The translations under genes and the position numbers were made by a program. Below are positions 63,917 through 64,000 of a stretch of DNA of 64,000 nucleotides, piece after piece. Every line of letters starts with the position of its first letter. Within the stretch, counting starts at the first letter, position 1. The notes beneath the pieces are model-generated. The model was given only the letters and a program-made list of their open reading frames with translations, searched no databases and was not told where the DNA came from. The stretch spans positions 8,095,034 to 8,159,033 of the forward strand of contig NC_082618.1 in NCBI RefSeq assembly GCF_030936135.1. The letters run 5' to 3'. Origin of the DNA: Gavia stellata. Taxonomy: Eukaryota; Chordata; Aves; Gaviiformes; Gaviidae.

Positions 63917-64000
63917 CTGGGGGCCAAGGGGCAGCCGTCACCGCCGGCCCCGCAGCCCCCCCCGGCACCGACACCCCCCGCCGACCCACTGCCCGGGTAA
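63640..64000. promoter_or_regulatory. BLMH: CpG-rich 5' end of BLMH (edge of a probable CpG island)
   Basis: Base composition changes abruptly to very GC- and CpG-rich across exon 2 and the adjoining intron 1, unlike the rest of the window. This is typical of a housekeeping promoter island, whose core, with exon 1 and the start site, probably lies just beyond base 64000. Confidence 0.7.
63719..63916 (-). CDS. BLMH: BLMH exon 2
   Basis: A 198-base GC-rich exon between TTGGCCCCCAG and GTAAGG. It encodes (G)LSTEKAAAFTRRLRAEPQF, LLAQNVATCNDPLEVCLQRQ, then VVQDTVQVFQHAVPAEGKPV and TNQKNS. It starts inside a Gly codon, as the human exon does, so the ATG is in a separate first exon to the right. 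Confidence 0.95.

Noticed and set aside
63917..63989. Upstream extension of the BLMH frame as if the protein began here (GRRGVSVPGG...)
   Set aside because: There is no ATG (the apparent start is GTG), a good acceptor precedes the Gly-Leu-Ser codons, and the human gene has a separate tiny first exon ending in the same Gly codon. This is intron 1.

Overview
The window is vertebrate nuclear DNA, almost certainly from a bird. It holds three split genes with GT-AG introns, whose products match NSRP1, SLC6A4 and BLMH. They sit in the order and orientation known from mammals (NSRP1 forward, SLC6A4 and BLMH reverse). Short introns, CR1-type LINE fragments and serotonin-transporter residues typical of the chicken protein all point to a bird. 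No bacterial-type genes, CRISPR arrays, tRNAs or rRNAs were seen.

Layout. Bases 1-5439 are an intron of NSRP1, whose first two coding exons lie to the left of the window. Five NSRP1 coding exons run from 5440 to 12231 (+), followed by a 3' UTR with a poly(A) signal near 12826. Bases 12850-17433 separate the convergent NSRP1 and SLC6A4 ends and hold the SLC6A4 3' UTR. SLC6A4 has 13 coding exons on the minus strand (29710 down to 17434). I joined them with all phases in register into a 670-residue protein, and every residue numbered against human SERT falls at human number + 40. A likely leader exon start is at 29866, with two tiny upstream ORFs. A candidate remote promoter and 5' exon lie near 37744-38132. 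Between them, at 36905-37212, is a nearly perfect 11-copy, 28-bp tandem repeat, the most striking non-genic structure in the window. Bases 38133-44254 are mostly featureless apart from a CR1 fragment at about 42225-42750. BLMH occupies 63916 down to about 44255 on the minus strand with 11 coding exons (exons 2-12). Only the tiny first exon is missing, to the right of the window. Its CpG-rich 5' end closes the window.

The three genes are neighbours by conserved synteny, not a pathway: an RNA-splicing regulator of nuclear speckles, a plasma-membrane serotonin transporter, and a cytosolic cysteine aminopeptidase. Exon borders were set by hand from splice consensus and reading phase. Homology statements and human residue numbers come from memory of the families, not from a database search.
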